Assembly: GCA_016946835.1 (NCBI GenBank)
Contig: JACVTC010000004.1
Coordinates: 1,210,001 to 1,265,000, forward strand
Direction: 5' to 3'
DNA from: Neocallimastix lanati (nom. inval.)
Lineage: Eukaryota; Neocallimastigomycota; Neocallimastigomycetes; Neocallimastigales; Neocallimastigaceae
DNA length: 55,000 nt
Numbering within the stretch: the stretch's first letter is position 1; each line of letters starts with the position of its first letter. The notes under the pieces are model-generated. The model was not told the origin of the DNA. It ran no database searches and was given only the letters and a program-made list of their open reading frames with translations. A program made the position numbers and the translations under genes. Shown here piece after piece: positions 1 through 12,967 of this stretch.

Positions 1-32
1 ATTATTAATATTAATATTATTATTATTATTAT

Positions 33-73
<41 letters not shown>

Positions 74-162
74 GTTTGTTTATTAATTATTAAAAATAAA
101 TTAAAATTAAAAATTTTATATTAAATTAAATTATTAATAAATATAATAAATATAAATATATC
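1..162. repeat. Low-complexity left edge with poly-T tract
   Basis: This is AAT/ATT repeat followed by a T run at about 35-72 and plain AT-rich sequence. It lies downstream of the proposed stop of the golgin-like gene. I see no coding potential. If the last exon of that gene is spliced at 195 rather than ending at 163, this stretch would be intron. Confidence 0.6.
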
Positions 163-3100
163 TTAATAATAATATGAAATATTAATGGTATTTACTTGTT
201 CAGCTTGTAGTTTTGGTTGAAGTGCATTTTTCATATAAGATAATTTTTCTAAAAGAGTTGAGTAATCTTTTGAAAGCTTTTCTTTTTGTTCAGTTACAGA
301 TTTTAATTCTAATTTAATATATATAATTATATATTATTATTATTATTATTTAAAATTATTATTGATTATTATTTAATAATTATTTAATTTTTTTTTTTTA
401 AATAAGAAGGAATACATTAAAAAAAAAAAAATAAATAAACAGATAAACAAACAAACAAACAAACAAAATAATAAATAAATAAAAATAAATTTTAAATAAA
501 TTTAAAACTTTGGACAAACCTTCATTTAATTTATTTAACTTTTCATTTGTTGAATTAATTTCAGATTTATTATTTGCTAAGAGAGTTTGTAATGAAGATA
601 TAATTTCCTTTAAAGTAGGTGGTATACTTTTATCTTCAATTACAATTTCTTTATTTTCATCTGGATTTGAAATAATATCGGAAATAGTTTCATATATAAT
701 TGCACATAAAGTTTTTATCTTAGCCGTTTGTTCCATTTGATTATTCTCATTTAATAATTTTATTTCATTTTGAGATTTTTTAATAATTTCATCTGTTTTA
801 TAATAATTATTATTTTTGTCATTACAAAAAAAAAAATAATAATAATAATAATAAAAAAAGAAAAAATATTAAAAATAAAACTTTAATGATTTCAAATTTA
901 TACTATTCATTTAATTATTATTATTATTATTATTATTATTATTTAATTAATTATATCAAATTAATTTTTTGAAAATAAAAATATTACCTTTGCTTTTTAT
1001 TTCATCTTCATATGATTGAAGCTTATTTCTTAAATCTGTAAGATTAGAATTCATTTTATTAGAATTTAAATTCAATTCATTAAATTTTTCTGTTGCTTTT
1101 TTTAATTCTTCTTCTAATATATTATTTTTATTGATATGATTATTAATTTCTGTATCTTTACTATTGATTTTAGTATTTAAATCACCCATTGAAACTTCAT
1201 AAGATTGCTTTATTTTGTTTATCTTTTCTTCATTTTCTTTATTGAATTTTTCTAAAGAAATAGTTTGTTCTTTCTTAACATTTTCAATATTTTCAAGAAG
1301 AGTTTGATTTTTTGATTCTAATTCTTTAGATTTTTTTTGTTCATTGGCTAATTCTAATTTTAATGATTCAATTTCGGATGATAAATTTTCTAACTGTTTA
1401 GTGGCTTCAGCGGCTTGAGCTTCAACAATATTATTAGCTTCCCTATTATTCTTTTCTTGTTCATTTAAATGAGAAAGTTTTTCTTTTAATAATTGATTTT
1501 CTTCTAACGATTTATTATTTGAATCTTGTAAATTTTTAAGAGTTTCTTTTAAATTATTAATTTCATTTTGATATTCAGCATTTTGAGCATTTTGATTATT
1601 AATATCAATTTGAGAATTAGACAATTGTTTTTCAGTAGCAAAGATTTTTTGCTTTAAATTATTAATTTCTTCATTTAATTGGGCTTGTATTTCATTTTTT
1701 TCTTTTATTTGCTGTTGCAAGTCATTATTCTTTTTAGTTAATTCATTAAGTGATAGATTAAAATTCTTATTTGCTTCATCTAATAATTTATTTGCTTCAA
1801 TTTGTTCGGTTAATTTATTAGTTTCTTCATTAATTTTTATTTTTAAAGCATTAATTTCTTCTATACTATTTGATACTGAATCGTTATTAGTTTGTTTTAA
1901 AATTTGATTATTCTGCTTCTGCTCTTCTAAGCTTTTCTTTAATTGTTGATTTTCTTGCTTTCCATTTTCAATTGTTTTCTTTAAATTTTGATTTTCTTGT
2001 TTACCTTTTTCTATAATCTTTTTTAAATTTTGATTTTCTTGCTTTCCTTCTTCTATAACCTTTTTCAAGTTTAAGTTTTCTTGTCTACCTTCTTCAATAG
2101 TTTTATTTAAACTTTGTATTCTTTGTTGACCATCCATAATAGACTTTTTCAAATTTTGATTTTCATGTTTTTCTTCTTCAATATTTTTTTTTAAAGATAT
2201 ATTTTGTTGTTGTTCATCTTTAATATTTGATTGAAGACTTTGTTGGAATTCTTTGTATTCTTTAATTTGTTGGTTTAATTCATCAATTTTTCCATTTAAA
2301 ATGTTTATTTCTTCATTATTTTTATTGGAATCTTGTAATTGCTTTTGTTGTTCTTGAATACTTTGTTGTAAATTCTGTTGAAATGATTTATATTCCTCAA
2401 TTTGTTGTTGTAATTCTTCTATCTTAATTTTTAAATTATTTTTATCTTTTTCTTTCTCTTCTAATTGAGTATTTAATATAGAAATTTGTTCATTTGAAGA
2501 ATGCAAATTTTTTTCAACTTCCTGAAATTTGTTTTCAAAATGTGATTTTTCTTGAATTAATTTATCATTTTCTTTTTTTTGCATTTCAACATTGTTTTTT
2601 ATATATTTTTGTAGCCTTTCTTTATTTTCAACATTTTCTTGCTTTAATTTATCAATTTCAGCTTTGTTTTGTTCATCTTTTTCTGTTAATTGTCGATTTT
2701 CAATAGTCATATTTTTCAATAAAGTACCAGCTTCATTTAATTTTGTCTTGAAAAAGTTTAACTGATTTACAAGATTAGAATTATCACCATTATTTTGTTC
2801 TAATATTTTTAATCTTTCATTCTTCTCATTTAATTCTTTTTCAATTTCAGCAATCTTTCAATTATTATTTTTATTGATTTATAAATAATAAAAATATTAT
2901 TATTATATATATATTAATTACATTATATTATATAAATAAATAATAAATATAAACAGTAACGTATATAATACTTTTTTATTTAATTCCTCATTTTGTTGCA
3001 AGATTTCTTGTGGATTTAGATCTCCTATAATTTGTTTTATTTTTTTTGTTATATTTAATAAACATTTTTATTTTTATTATTATTATTATTTTTTTTAATT

Positions 3101-3318
3101 ATAATTTATTTATTTATTTATTTATTTATTTTATTATTTTAAAATTTCATATATTATCATGTTAACTTCTTCTTTTTTTTTTTTTTTAAACATTTATACA
3201 TTGCTATTAAAAAACAATAAATTTTATTATTAAACTAATATTTACCAGTGATATTTTCTTGCGAACGTGAAATTTGCTTTTTAAAAGCTTCACCTATATT
3301 ATTTGATAGCCATGACAT
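163..3318 (-). CDS. Golgin-like long coiled-coil protein, five exons
   Basis: The gene model has exons 3318-3246, 3024-2972, 2854-988, 792-520 and 308-163. All junctions are GT-AG and phases match, giving about 803 residues. The protein begins MSWLSNNIGEAFKKQ, a short amphipathic start that recalls the N-termini of several golgins (TMF, GMAP-210, golgin-84). Almost all the rest is Gln/Glu/Lys/Asn-rich heptad coiled coil. Near nucleotides 1920-2160 a 14-residue unit of the type KxIExGKQENQNLK is repeated about seven times. The last exon ends in a helix containing LSYMKNALQP, which might be a small GTPase-binding end, but I cannot assign a GRIP or GRAB domain. The likely role is vesicle tethering at the Golgi, inferred from architecture only; another coiled-coil scaffold is possible. 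The 3' end is uncertain: a good donor (GTAAAT) sits 28 bases before the stop, so a further exon could lie outside the window. Confidence 0.7.
1920..2165 (-). repeat. 14-residue coiled-coil repeats within the golgin-like gene
   Basis: The DNA repeats a roughly 42-base unit whose translation is close to ENQNLKKxIExGKQ. Copies differ by a few residues (GRQENLNLKKV, GKQENQNLKKI, GKQENQNLKKT, GKQENQQLKKS). Fourteen residues equal two heptads, so gain or loss of units keeps the coiled-coil register. Confidence 0.75.
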
Positions 3319-3675
3319 TGTTTATATTTTCTAATCGTTTATTATAAATTTATGAAATTTCGGTAGTAATTTTATAAATTCAATTTTTCTAGTAATATTT
3401 ATATATTAATATATATTTTATCATAATTAATATTATTTGAATTTTACAAAAGTTTAAATTATATTTATAATTGAATTTTTTAAAAAATATCTACTTTGTA
3501 ATTATTCAGAATTATTATAAAAAATATGTAAATAAAGAAATTGTAACAAATAATTAAAATATCATTTTTAAAATTAAAAGTATATTTATTTTTTATTATT
3601 ACTATTATTATTTTTAAAATAATACTACTTTTAATATATTATTCCTTATTTTATCTTTAAAGTAAAAAATATATA

Positions 3676-3710
<35 letters not shown>

Positions 3711-4218
3711 ATGATTTGTATTAATAACTAAATTTCAAAATTTAATTCTTAAATTTTAATATAAATTTTTAATTCGAAAAATTAATAATAATAAAATAAT
3801 ATGATAGAGAAAAAAAATAATACAATTATACAAATATGATTAATAACAAAAAATTTTGATAGATTTTGAAAAACTATAATTTAATTTATTACTAAATCAA
3901 ATTAATTTATTAATAAATTATATAAAAAAATTTAATTGATTATTTTTATATTAACAATAAAATTTATACAAAACCATTATAATATATAAATTAAAATATG
4001 TTTTTATTTAATAGATTTTTAATTGAAAAATTCAAAGTTATTTTTTTTTTTTTACTATATTTTTATTTTTCTAATTTATAAAAGTATTAAAGAGACTACT
4101 AATTTTATTTTAAAAAAGTATTCTTTATAAATAATGTTTCTAATATATATGAACTTTATTTATTTAAATAAGATATGATGATAATGAAAGTAAAGAAAAA
4201 AAATTAAAAATTAAAAAA

Positions 4219-4252
<34 letters not shown>

Positions 4253-4325
4253 AAAATCGATATGTAACAATAGTTAAAAATATTATTATTATTATTATTA
4301 CTATTACTATTTTTTATTTATTTAT
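3319..4325. other. Intergenic spacer between two minus-strand genes
   Basis: This region contains the 5' flank of the golgin-like gene and the 3' flank of the large PHD locus. It holds AT-rich sequence with a poly-A run near 3679-3708 and an AAT run near 4219-4246. No frame of coding quality was seen on either strand. Confidence 0.6.
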
Positions 4326-7300
4326 TTATTTATTATTATGTCTATGATTCATATTCATTCCATTCATGGAATTAAGTTCATTTAGGTTTAAATAATCATT
4401 TGTAAAACCTTCCATATTATTAGATTTTATAGATGATTTTGTATCTAATGAAAATTGATTTTGAATGGTTGGATCTGCAGCTAAAAGAGTGGTATTAATG
4501 GATCCTGTACTCATTGAACGAACAGCATTTTTTAATTTTGATATCCTATTTCTTCTATTATGCTGAAATGGACTAAATGATGCTTTTTCCCATCTCATCA
4601 TCTTTTTCTTTTTTGGTGATGGAAAATCATTTTCACTCATTTCTGTTGATTTTAATGAAAAGTCTTCCTCTGAACTAAATTGCTTTGAATCAAACACTTC
4701 ATCCATAGATATTTCTTGATTTTCACTATTGGTTCTAGTTAACTTTGCTTTATCTTCTTCTAATTCATTTAATTTTCTTTTTACTCCTATTTCTAGTTTT
4801 TTATCTCCCTCTTCATTTTTATTCACCTTTTCTTTTTCTTTTTTATCTTCAGATTTTAATTTTGATATCTGAATATCATTTACTGAAAATGCTGTATTTT
4901 CAGAATTAAAAGTAGTTTCTAAAGTAGTTTCTAAAGGTATTTTTGATAGTGGATCTATTGAAGAAACTAATGACGATGCATTTAATTTATTAGTTGTAAT
5001 AAAAGGTGTAGTTATAGGTGTTGATGAAATGGATGATGTATTATTATTTAATACATTTGGTACTAAATCTAAATTTAGAAGTTGATCATCATTAACATCC
5101 GTTGAATGATCATCACTTATTAATGAATTACTTAAAGCATTCCCAATAGCATCTTCTAACATTTTATCACTAACTTCAATATTATTTTTAATTTCTGTTT
5201 TTCCTTCAGTTTCGTTAATATCAAAATCTAAACTTAATAATTCTCTATTATTTTCAATTTCTGAATTTATTTCAACTCCTGTATAATCTTTTACAGAATC
5301 AACTAAATTCTGATTCAATTTTGAACCTATTAAATTATTATTTACATTTATTTGATTGAAAGTATTTGTTTTTGGCTTTGCTATATTATTATCTTTTTCA
5401 TTATTTAAAGTTTTACTTAATTCTTTTGTTAATGTATCTGAAAGTTCTTTCAATTTTAAATCTTTATGGGATAGACTGTATGTACTTTGATTTAAAGTTA
5501 TATTACTATTAGCATTTTTATTTGATATAACAGATGAAATTTCCTGTAATTTAGTTTTATTATTAGTTTTCACATTAGTGATAAGTGAATCTGTTTTATT
5601 AGTAGCTGTAGTAGTGTTAGTCATAGTTGTATTAAGAGTAACATTAGGTATTTTAACATTGGAAATAGCAACATTAGAAGTAATATTAGTAGTTGGATTA
5701 GTCGCATCAATAATTTCAGTATTAATTTTAATTTTAGTATTAGTCTTAGCATTTATTGAGGCATCAGTTGTATAGTTATTTGTAGCATTAATATTTGTTT
5801 TCATAGTAATTGAAGATAATGCAGAAAAGGCAGATAAAGTAGATGCAGATGCTGCTGACGTAGTAGATATCGTAGATGATGTTGTTGTTGCTGTTGTTGC
5901 TGTTGTATTTGATTTTATTGCTGTATTTATGGTATTAGAAATTCTATTATTGGAAGAAAGTGTGGATGTAGGAGTAGGACTCTTCATATTTTTTTTCAAA
6001 GCATCTTCCAGTTTACTTAGTGCTAATGCTAATTCAGAAGAATGACTACGCTTATTACTTTTTTCATTATTATTAATATCATTAGTCTGATTTTTAATAA
6101 TATTTGATTTAACATTATTAGTAATAGTAGGTTTATTATTTAAGAATGTATTGGATATAATATTCTTTGACACAGAAGTGGTTGTTGTGGTGGTAGCTTT
6201 AATATTTGGCAAATTAACTGCATTATTTATTGATTCTGTGGAATTCATGGGTTGTAAATTATATGAATTGGAAACCTTTTTATCTTTATTAAATAAGGAA
6301 GATTTTGAAGATGAAGTTGAGGTTGCTGTAGAAATGGATGTTGACAGTATAGAAGAAGGTTGTTTTAATGATGAAGAAACTGTAGATGATGTTGCATTTG
6401 GTGTAGATGTAGATGTTGATGTTGATGTTGATGATATTGTTGTTGATTGGGCTATTTTATTCGTAGTTAATAATGTATTAAATTGATTTAAATTTAGTGT
6501 ATTTTGTACTGTTGGCGTTTTAGACAGTGAGGTTGCATGAGGTATCGGCACACCGACAGAAGCTTGAAGTGCTTGTAAACTAGCAGCACTAGCTAAAATA
6601 GAACTAAATATTGATTGTCTTTGATTAATTGGATTAACTGCAGGAGCAATATGTATTTGTTTTTTACTTTGAGGAGCAATGGGTCTAGGATGATTCATTG
6701 TAGAATTCGGACTACTACTACTTCCAGAACTTGTAGTGGGTATTATTGGATGTTGGCTTTTAGTTGAAGGTAATTTATTTAATATATTAGCTGAATTTGA
6801 TCCTGCAGCAAGTGATCCGAATAATAATGGATTGGTGCTTGCGGCTTGAGCAAGAGCTGGAAATAATAATGGATTCGCTCCGAAAAATGGGTTAAGAGGA
6901 AGATTTGGTGTTGTTAACGGTAATTTAGGATTTAAAAAAGAGGTAAAAGAAGATGTAGTTGAGGAAGTAGAATTTGATGTTTGAGCACTGCCTGATAATG
7001 ATGTTGAAGTACTATTTTTTGGGGATAATGGTTTTAATGGTGTCTGTGAAGAGGATGATATTATGGATGAAGATGCTGCTTGGGCTATATGTATTTTTTT
7101 CTTTTCAGATGACAATGAATTTGATGAAGGAGATTTTGATCCAGATGATGTTACTTTAGATTTATTGTTAATTGGTGAATTATTTAAATTTGGTTTTATA
7201 GGTGTTGTCTTTTTTAAATTTGTATTTATTTTGGATGGAGTTGTTGAATTGTTTATATTTTTAAATGTATTAGCCATTGCAAATGCAGGATTCATTGCTG

Positions 7301-8349
7301 TCATTAAAGCTTGCATATTTGCAAAAGTAGTAGCTGGCAAAATATTTTGTTGTTTATTTAATGAAGGTAATGCTCCGAAAGGTAACATTGATGACATATC
7401 TAATGGATTCATATTCATGCTTAATAAAAGTTGTGAAAGAGAAGGCATATTATTCATATTTTGTATATTTTGTAATAAAGGCAAATTTGATGGTAATGGT
7501 AATGTAGCTGGTGGGGTATTGGTTTTTAAATTTAAGGAAGAATTTATGGATAAGGATATTTTATTGTCTAATGTTGAACCTAATTTATTTAAATTTGGGG
7601 CCAATGTAGAGTTTGATGTAGAACTTGTTGAATTTAAGGGTAATGAAGTAGGTAATGGAAATATTGGTGGTACTGATGACTGTAACGGTATGGGAGAGGA
7701 AGTCGTAGTCTTTTTTGTTGAAGTTGAAGAAATCGTCTCATTACTGCTATTTACATTTATTTTATATTTTTTTACTTGATCTATGGATGGGGGCATATCT
7801 GATATTGGTGAAGAATTATTAATATTTTCATTATGATTTTTATTTTTATGAATTTGGGGGAAAGAGTTTTTCAATAATAAATTAAAATTTTCTTCTTCAA
7901 TTGAGATTTCTTTAACTGTATTATTTATGTTTTTATTATTACCATTACTTATTTTACTTTTTAAAGGTGCAAATTTCTTATTATCATTAAATTTTGACTT
8001 TAAATTTAAAAAAGAATTCTTTTGAGTTTCTTTTTTTTTAATCTTTGGTATTTTTATTTCATTAATATCTATTATATTTATTTATTTATCGAAATTTAAT
8101 TTAAATAATTAAAAAGTTAAATCAAAATGAATTATTAAAAACTTATTTCATTAAAATGATTATTTTAATTAATACATATTAAAATATTTAAAACAAGTTA
8201 CCATTATTTGAGTTTAAAGGTTTTGTTAAAGTGTTATTATTAATAATTTCGTTATCTTGACTTTCATTTTTAATACTATTTTCAATTTCGTTAATTAGAT
8301 CAAAAGAACTTAAATCTTCTTCTTCTGATTTATTATGATTATCCTCGGC
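4326..8349 (-). CDS. Ser/Thr/Asn-rich C-terminal block, probably the end of the PHD-finger gene
   Basis: Two exons, 8349-8202 and 8068-4326, joined in phase 1, encode about 1,297 residues. The first exon and the start of the second are acidic and lysine-rich. The middle is Ser/Thr/Asn/Ala/Pro low complexity with two short similar segments, KKIHIAQAASSS and KKQIHIAPAV. The end is charged, with a KKKKMMRWEKASFSPF patch and a basic stretch RRNRISKLKNAVRS that would suit nuclear import or nucleic-acid contact. I find no usable ATG in frame near the 5' end of the first exon, and its frame fits directly onto the phase-0 donor at 8875/8874 of the upstream block. I therefore read it as the C-terminal part of the PHD-finger gene. 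The alternative is a separate gene with an unseen first exon. I do not recognise a domain in this block. Confidence 0.65.
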
Positions 8350-8874
8350 CTTTTCATATTAACAGGAAATATATACATATTATATATACATATTATAAAT
8401 AAGAATAATAATAATTAAACAATAATTAATTTAATTAATAATTTAATGGTTTTAATATAAACAATTTTAATGTAATAATTCAATTGAATTAGTACATTAA
8501 ATTTTTATATTTTTATTATTACAAAATTAATGTTAATGATAAATAATCCAATATTTAAAATAAATTAATATATTATATTAATAAATAAATAAATAAATAA
8601 ATAAATATTTTCAACTATTTTATTATTTTAAATTTATTATAATTTAAATATTTAAGTTGGAATAATATTATTAATATATAGAGTTTTCATCAGATTGATC
8701 ATCTTTAAAATTTTAATTTATTTTTTCATTATTATTTTTTTTGAACTCCATAATTATTTTATGAAATATATAAAAAAAAATAAATAAATAAAAAACTAAA
8801 ATAAAATAAAACAAAAAAAATAAAAATAAAAATATAAAAAAATAAATATAAATATAATGAAAAATTTTACTTAC
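8350..8874 (-). other. Long intron, or boundary between two genes
   Basis: The left edge of the upstream block is a perfect GTAAGT donor and the next block begins after an AAAAG acceptor, so this 525-base gap can be a single intron. It is longer than the other introns of the locus (roughly 100-200 bases). In the middle, nucleotides about 8755-8657 read as EFKKNNNEKIN, stop, NFKDDQSDENSIY, stop, which looks more coding-like than its surroundings. It may be an alternative terminal exon ending the upstream gene here. Confidence 0.45.
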
Positions 8875-9359
8875 CAGTTCTTTTAATAGTGAGGTAATTA
8901 ATTTTTTATGAGTATTTTCCTTAATTTTAGTATTCTCTTCTTTTTTTGAAGTTAATAATTCTTTCTTAATTGTATTTGATTGCGATTTTTTACTTATTGA
9001 TTTTGGTATACAAAAACCACCTATATTATTTTCTTTTTTATTAATTTTTGGTTTTGGTATAGGTATAAATGATTTGATATCTTTATCATCATTTGATTTT
9101 TTTACATAATTTTTAATGCTATTAACATTATTTTCTGGTTGATCAATAGACCTTGAAATTGGTGCTATTGATTTTGGAATTTTTATTTCCATTTTTTCAT
9201 TATTTATATTAATATTTTTTTTATTAAAATATTCTTCATGTTCTGAAAGGTTTTTTGACTTTTCAAATAACTGATTTGTACTAGAATAAGATAATTTTAT
9301 CTCATTTTCATTATTATTATTATTATTATTACTATTATTATTACTATTATTATTATTAC

Positions 9360-9396
<37 letters not shown>

Positions 9397-11838
9397 GATT
9401 AAATTATTTTCTGCAATCATTTTATCTTCATTTTTAATTTTATCATTATTTAAATATAATTTATCATTATTTAGTTGATTCTTCTCTATATATTTTTTAT
9501 TTTCATTTTTTGTATTATTTTGATTTAAGTCAATTTTTGTATCATTTTCTTTTCCAATTTTTTCATGTAATATCTTAATATTTTCTTTTTGTTCATTAAT
9601 ATTATTCATTATTTTTTCTTGCTTCATTTCACCTCTACTAACAGTATTATCAATTTCAACACCATTTAATTCAATTTTATTATCTGAATCATTTATTGAA
9701 TGAACATTATTATTTATGACATCAATCTTTGTTTTATTTACATTTGCTACAGAAACTTTTAGTTCAATATTTTCTTTTTTATCAATTTCCATTTTATTTT
9801 CCATTAAATCTTTATTATTTTTATTATTAATATTTTCTTTTTCATTAATTTCCATTTTATTTTCAAAAGAATTTTCTTTATTAATAGTTTCTTTCTTATC
9901 AATTTCCATTTCATTTCCTGTTATAGATTCTGAATTAACATTTTCTTTTTTGTCAACTTCCATCCTATCCATATCACTTTTTATTATTTCTTCATTTTTT
10001 TCATGTTTATTTTCTATATCATGTTCTTTAATTCTATTATTATTCTTTATATTAATTTCATTATTTTCTTTAACTGTACTATTTTCAACATTTTCTTTTT
10101 CAAATTTTTCTTTATTGATATTTTCTTCTTTTTTCTTATTCTCTGTTTTATTTATTTCTTTTTGATCAATTACACTATTTACCTTATCTGATTCTGAATT
10201 AATTTTAATACTTTCTTTATCCAATATTTTAGCTTTTGTATTAATATCATTTATTTTATTTATTTCATTATCCTTATGAAAAGAATCATTTTTTTTAGTT
10301 TTTGATTCTATATTCATTATATTAATACTTTTTGTTTCAGTTTTTAACAAAATATTGCTTTTACTTTTACTTTGAATTAGTAAAGAATTTTTCATATTTT
10401 TATTATTGATATCTTCATCTTCCTTATTACCATCTTTTGGTATGGATTTAAGATCTTTTTTTACTTCAAACCCCTTTAATTCACTACTATTTATTTCTTT
10501 TTGATTAGTTTCTACCTTGACACTTAAATATTTTTTATCACCTTTCTCTTTAATATCATTATTATTATTGTTGTTGTTATTGTTATTGTTATTGTTAAGT
10601 ATTGAATTATTATTCTTAAGTTCTTCAGAAAGCATTGATGATATTTTTTCCTCTTCCATTTTAGTTACTTTATCTAATTCTGAAGATGGATCAATAATAC
10701 TATTACTGTCAATTTTCATAGGATCTATAGGGGTATTTATCATATTGTCATTGAATGATAATAATAAATTTTTACTCAATTCATCATTTACAGATAATTG
10801 ATTTATAATTAAATCCTTATTAAAATTACTTGATAAAGCATTATTTGATTCAACTACATTTGTTTGATTATTAACTTTATTAGAAATAGGTGATGATAAT
10901 AAATTAACGGATGATTTTCTTTTTTGTGGAAGCATTTCATAATAATCAACAAAGGAATATTCTTCATCAGATGATAACCATTCTACATAGGCCGGATTTT
11001 CTTCTTCCTCCTCTTCTTCCTCTTCATTATTCATTAATTTCTTATTAGCCTCTAAATAATAATTATTAAAATAATCTTCTTCTGAACTTTCTTCCTCGTC
11101 TTCTACTTCTAAATTATTATTCAATTCTTTTTCAATTTTGGAGATTTCATCGTCATTTATTTTTTCATTTTCTTCTTCATTTTCATTTTCATTTGAATCA
11201 CTTTCAGAATCAGAATCAGAATCAGATTCATCCATTTCTTCTTCATCTGAGCTTGAATTACTAATTTCACTTTCAAAAAGAGCTGCTTTGCCTTCTAAAA
11301 TATTTTCTTCATCACTTTCCATATAATAAGTGGATTGTTCACCATCTGATATCTTTTCTGTAGAAATATCTTTATTTAATGTTTTATTATTATTTTTAGT
11401 ATTATCATCATAAATTAAATTATCATCATTTAAATTATCCGAGAAATCTAAATCTAAAATATTATCATCATCTTCTATTTGACTATTTTTACTATTTTCC
11501 CCAATTTTAAATAATAGACTATTTGAATCACTACTAATACTACTTGAATCATCATCATCATCATCCTCTCCAAATAGTTCACTCAAGGTTGAAGATAATT
11601 TTTCATCTTTCATATTTTTATCTTCTTCTTGAATTTCTTTATAAATATCTGATATTTTTGATGATTCTTGAGGTTCAAATCCGTTTTCATCATCAAATAT
11701 CTCTATTTCATCATCGTCACTCATATCTTTATATAATTATTATTATTTTTTTATTATTATTATTAGATTATTTATTATTATTTGATTAGTCAATTAAATA
11801 TTTATAATAAATAAAAAATACATATAATAATAATAATA

Positions 11839-11882
<44 letters not shown>

Positions 11883-12932
11883 AATAAATATAATAAAGAA
11901 AAAAAAATTAATTAACTTACCTATAACTGATGCTTCAGGTTTTTTAGGTACTTTACTTTCTCTTTGAGTATGTTTTTTTGTCTTTTTATTATTTTTATGT
12001 TGTCGTTTATTATTATTATTATTATTATTTGAGATATCAACTTTTTTTTCTTTTGATTTTTCATGTGGTATCTTATATTTTGTTGTATCAATTTTGTTAA
12101 TACTTTTAATTTCAGTGGTTTTATTTGTTCTTTTTATTTCAACATGATTATCATCTTTTTTATCCTTATTATCATTTATGGTATTTGATGAACCGTTATT
12201 TAGTAATTTTGATTTTAACTCAGATTTTGGTGTTATTGAACCTTCACATATTATTATTGTTTGTTCTTTATCATTTTCTTCAATAGGAAAATTTGACGAC
12301 TCAGTTTCATTTATTAATAAATTACTTGAAAATGATCTTTGATTCAAATCACAAGTACATTCACCAACACAGACAGGACATATATCAAGGTCAATATCTA
12401 TATCTTCATCATCATCCATGTCCAAATCTAAATCTAAATAATTATCATCATTCATTTTATTAATATCAACATGATTTAATTCCTCAAATTCAATAAATTT
12501 TTGTTTATCCATATTTTCTAAATATATAAAAAAATATACATATCCAATATACATATTAATAGAGATTAATAGAAAAGGAAATAATAATTATATTTTTTAA
12601 ATGATAATTTACCATCTAATTTTATATTTGCTCTTGATTTAAAAGTTTTTGAACCTCTTCCTTTAACTGGTGTATTGGATTTACAAGATAATCTAAATAT
12701 CATAATTTCATATTAATATTTAATAATAAATTAATATTAAATACTTTCAATAATATATATATATAACTTTTTATTATATTAAAATTATTTACTTTAAATC
12801 AGGCAGTGTTCCTTTTTTACATGAAGGACATATAATATTAGTATCAGTATGCATTTTTTTCTTTAAACATTCAATATGGAATAAATCTTTTTTATAAATA
12901 AATAAATGAATAAATAAATAAATAAACTAGTA

Positions 12933-12967
<35 letters not shown>

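Noticed and set aside
6151-7779. Long open frames on the plus strand opposite the Ser/Thr-rich block
   Set aside because: They are antisense shadows of low-complexity coding sequence (Val/Asp/Phe-rich, no motif), and the minus-strand frame is the one that splices in phase with its neighbours.
11724-11726. MSDDDE as the start of a separate gene
   Set aside because: An AAAG acceptor lies right before it and the frame joins the GTAAGT donor at 11920 in phase 1; the gap has intron-like length and no promoter-like spacing. Not fully excluded.
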